Source: Patescibacteria group bacterium (GTDB taxonomy: Bacteria > Patescibacteriota > Microgenomatia > UBA10105). From it: a stretch of 17,828 bases of DNA. Both the position numbers and the translations under genes were made by a program. A model generated the notes under the pieces. It made no database searches. It was not told the origin of the DNA and saw only the letters and a list, made by a program, of their open reading frames with translations. The DNA lies in assembly GCA_003524845.1 (NCBI GenBank), contig DQGR01000003.1:1-17828 (forward strand). Direction: 5' to 3'. How positions within the stretch are numbered: position 1 is the stretch's first letter; every line of letters begins with the position of its first letter. Positions 15,838 through 17,828 of the stretch are shown one piece after another.

Positions 15838-17239
15838 CCCCTTCTCGCTCTCTCAACCAAGCCTCAACCAGCTTCGGATGCCATTTTTCAGGCTCGAGAA
15901 TGTTAAAAACCAGTGGACGCTCTTCGCTGCGCGGCGGCACAAAACCATACGTCTTTTCACCATACCACAAAAACAGATACTGATAGGTGTAATCAATCAC
16001 CGACGGCGAATATACCTGCACCACAAATTCCGTATCCTGAGCCTCCTGGTAAACCGCGTCAACGACAGCGAGCTGATTTTTGTATACGGCGGCGTCTCCT
16101 TCCCAGGATACGCGATCTGACCTAATATGTACGTAAAGCCCAAAGGCCAAATATCCAAACAATAGGAAACTTCCCAGTAGTTTTTGCCGCTTAACCAAAT
16201 TATACCAACAAAGACTGACACAAGGCAGGAAAAGCACTGGTACTCCGGTCAGGTAATAACTCCACAGCGGTTGCGGATACAATACTGAGAAAATATACAG
16301 CATGCCAATAAGCACAAATAAAAATCGGAAATAAAATTTGCGTTCGAGGATTCGCTCATGGTTCCACCACCAGTACAGCATACCGATTGTAAAAACTAAA
16401 AGTAGACTCCCTACTATTGTATTTCGAAAACCATACGCCTCAATAAACTGTTCATGAAATAGTAGTAACCGCTCACCAATCCGTACGATCAAAGGGCTGT
16501 CGGAAATTTGATTATGGCTACCAAGATACTTGAGGAGTGACTGAACCTGAATGAAGTTATGCCGAACATCAAATATTAATCGTGGTATTAACCAGATAAA
16601 GAAACCAAATAGTCCTTTTAGAAATTGTGAGGTATTCGGGCGGATCTTGAGAATAAATAGTGTGACGATAAAACTCAGTAAAAATAGTCCGCCATAGCCA
16701 ATTCCAAATTCAAGAATAAGTCCCAGACAGACCCCAATCCATATGAAACCCGTACGGTTTCTAAAATAATTCCAGACGGCAATCAGCAATCCCGCAGTAA
16801 GCAGTGGCGCCACGTTTGGGTTCCAAATCTGGGCGGCTATCCCGATATAAAAATAAGATACGGTCACCAGAAGTACTTGCAGCAACCCGAAAAATGTTCC
16901 CGCTATCCGTTTCCCAAGTATAAACACCAGTGGAATAATAAATGTCATCAGGATTCCAAAAAGAAGGAAAACAGTGCGTGGATTACCTTGAGCCAACCAG
17001 AAAACCGGCGCCAATAACCAGTACCACCAAACTCCGTGAAAAACCCCTCCGATACCACTTGCCGGACCGATGAGGGTGAGGACGTGCTGGTATACCAGGT
17101 TGTGCAGCAGAAGAAAATCGCGACCCTGATCAAAAGTAAAGGCAAAAAATCCAGACCAGGTACCCTTAAGCCTGAGATAGAGTCCAACTAGAGTACAAAC
17201 TGCAACTATCAACCAGCTGATTTTTTTTGCCATAGCCAT
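15773..17239 (-). CDS. GT-C membrane glycosyltransferase, GT39-like
   Basis: This 488-residue protein has about eleven hydrophobic helices. Helix 1 spans about 8-23; the first outer loop carries FTFDQGRDF (34-42), where D37 and the second acidic residue D41 are candidates for the catalytic site, followed by IGGVFHGVWWYWLLAP (63-78). A DQGRD...HGxxWYW pattern is, as I recall, common in membrane glycosyltransferases of uncultured bacteria and archaea. The last 60 or so residues form a soluble region. Two ATG codons are possible (residues 1 and 3); neither has a Shine-Dalgarno. It overlaps the upstream gene by 31 bases and the downstream one by 23 or 65, depending on that gene's start. Sugar and acceptor are unknown. 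Confidence 0.84.
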   Translation of the reverse strand: MAMAKKISWLIVAVCTLVGLYLRLKGTWSGFFAFTFDQGRDFLLLHNLVYQHVLTLIGPASGIGGVFHGVWWYWLLAPVFWLAQGNPRTVFLLFGILMTFIIPLVFILGKRIAGTFFGLLQVLLVTVSYFYIGIAAQIWNPNVAPLLTAGLLIAVWNYFRNRTGFIWIGVCLGLILEFGIGYGGLFLLSFIVTLFILKIRPNTSQFLKGLFGFFIWLIPRLIFDVRHNFIQVQSLLKYLGSHNQISDSPLIVRIGERLLLFHEQFIEAYGFRNTIVGSLLLVFTIGMLYWWWNHERILERKFYFRFLFVLIGMLYIFSVLYPQPLWSYYLTGVPVLFLPCVSLCWYNLVKRQKLLGSFLLFGYLAFGLYVHIRSDRVSWEGDAAVYKNQLAVVDAVYQEAQDTEFVVQVYSPSVIDYTYQYLFLWYGEKTYGFVPPRSEERPLVFNILEPEKWHPKLVEAWLREREGDGTIVWDKIYPGEIRVQKRIR

Positions 17240-17828
17240 AAGCTTGCAGGCACAAGTAGTACACCACTGACTACCATTGCAATAAGTTGTAGTTCGTAAG
17301 ATTGTGCAGAGTACTCGCCCAGCAATAAGAATGGATAATAACGGATTAAGGTAATTCCGGAAAGCGCCAAACTTACCATAAACGGGATAAATGAGCCGCC
17401 AAGCGCCGCTATGGCTATAATCGGAATAAAATACCAGCTATACACTTCACGCATCAAAATAACTGGAATAAGGGCTATTATCCATAAATACCAGGCAACT
17501 GTAAAAAACCGGCTATCGATTTTCTGTCTCCAAATCAGGAGCGGAGTAAGAACAGCAGAAATATATTTAATGCTCAGAGAAACTGCAAATGCCAAAACTC
17601 CACCGTACACTTTATTTTTTATAAGTAACCAAAAAGCGAATAAAGTAAAACAGAGCATCACTACTTCATTATGTGGACTTACTAAACTTTCAATTAATAC
17701 CAACGGATTAAACGCATAGACTGCCAACCAGAACAGTGGTAGTTTCACTTTTATATGAATCAATAATCGATGCAATAACCAAAGGTTTACCGCATGAAAC
17801 AGAGCAAACATACCTTTAAATAAAAACA
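17209..17828 (-). CDS. GT-C mannosyltransferase-like protein (GT87/PIG-M-like), 5' part missing
   Basis: The reading frame stays open to the window edge, so this is the C-terminal part of a longer gene. The ATG at 17809-17811 is internal: the residues before it (FLFKG) continue a typical LLFK...FALFH helix. Visible are about six helices, FNPLVLIES (34-42 counted from that Met), the SPHNEVVML segment (45-53) that resembles the GHNDxxM motif of GT87/DUF2029 and PIG-M-like enzymes, and EVYSWYFIP (122-130) resembling their YPWY motif. These enzymes use polyprenyl-phosphate mannose. The N-terminal half with the catalytic Asp is outside the window. Ends in TGA, overlapping the next gene's ATG by 31 bases. 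Confidence 0.78.
   Translation of the reverse strand, partial: FLFKGMFALFHAVNLWLLHRLLIHIKVKLPLFWLAVYAFNPLVLIESLVSPHNEVVMLCFTLFAFWLLIKNKVYGGVLAFAVSLSIKYISAVLTPLLIWRQKIDSRFFTVAWYLWIIALIPVILMREVYSWYFIPIIAIAALGGSFIPFMVSLALSGITLIRYYPFLLLGEYSAQSYELQLIAMVVSGVLLVPASLWLWQKKSAG

Noticed and set aside
123..17828. Recoded UGA (Gracilibacteria/SR1 code)
   Set aside because: Several genes end in TGA within short overlaps with the next start, which fits TGA as stop.

Overview
The window is a dense, almost single-strand block of cell-surface glycan genes. All sixteen genes I accept lie on the minus strand and read from the right end of the window to the left. The longest gap without a gene is 197 bases (1835-2031). 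The standard code fits, because many genes end in TGA inside 4-base overlaps. Three things suggest an uncultured Patescibacteria/CPR bacterium, perhaps Microgenomates-like: moderate-to-low GC, very tight packing with few convincing Shine-Dalgarno sites, and a run of multi-spanning GT-C glycosyltransferases with DPM1-like and WaaE-like GT2 enzymes. A GTCATTGCGA-type palindromic repeat at the left end fits the same picture. This placement is inference from gene content, not from a marker gene.

Layout from upstream (right) to downstream (left). 17828-14287: three polytopic GT-C enzymes; the first is cut by the window edge. 14290-11040: two tandem, paralogous large membrane proteins of the PTPS-related/YfhO-like type. 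11043-8861: two extended-SDR nucleotide-sugar epimerases, one CDP-paratose/tyvelose 2-epimerase-like and one dTDP-L-rhamnose 4-epimerase-like with a Cys4 insertion. 8847-8119: a DPM1-like polyprenyl-phosphate sugar transferase. 8106-5522: two more GT-C proteins. 5562-4102: a Wzx/MOP-type flippase. 4088-3177: a WaaE-like GT2. 3180-2509: a single-pass anchored protein with an unknown exported domain. 2460-2032: a small unrecognised protein. 1834-123: a rhamnosyltransferase-like GT2 followed by a second WaaE-like GT2. 88-1: the palindromic repeat.

A coherent working model is inferred. The epimerases supply unusual hexoses. Cytosolic GT2 enzymes build lipid-linked glycan, and the flippase moves it across the membrane. 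The DPM1-like enzyme makes polyprenyl-phosphate sugars that the GT-C enzymes use as donors on the outer face. No initiating phosphoglycosyltransferase, recognisable Wzy polymerase or oligosaccharyltransferase is visible, so the final acceptor is unknown; a surface-layer glycoprotein or envelope polysaccharide is possible.

The most unusual non-coding structure is at 1864-1989. It combines a possible weak terminator, three GACGTC boxes spaced exactly 27 bases apart that form two mutually exclusive hairpins, and a promoter whose -35 box overlaps the last of these boxes. It appears to separate the two distal GT2 genes into their own transcription unit.
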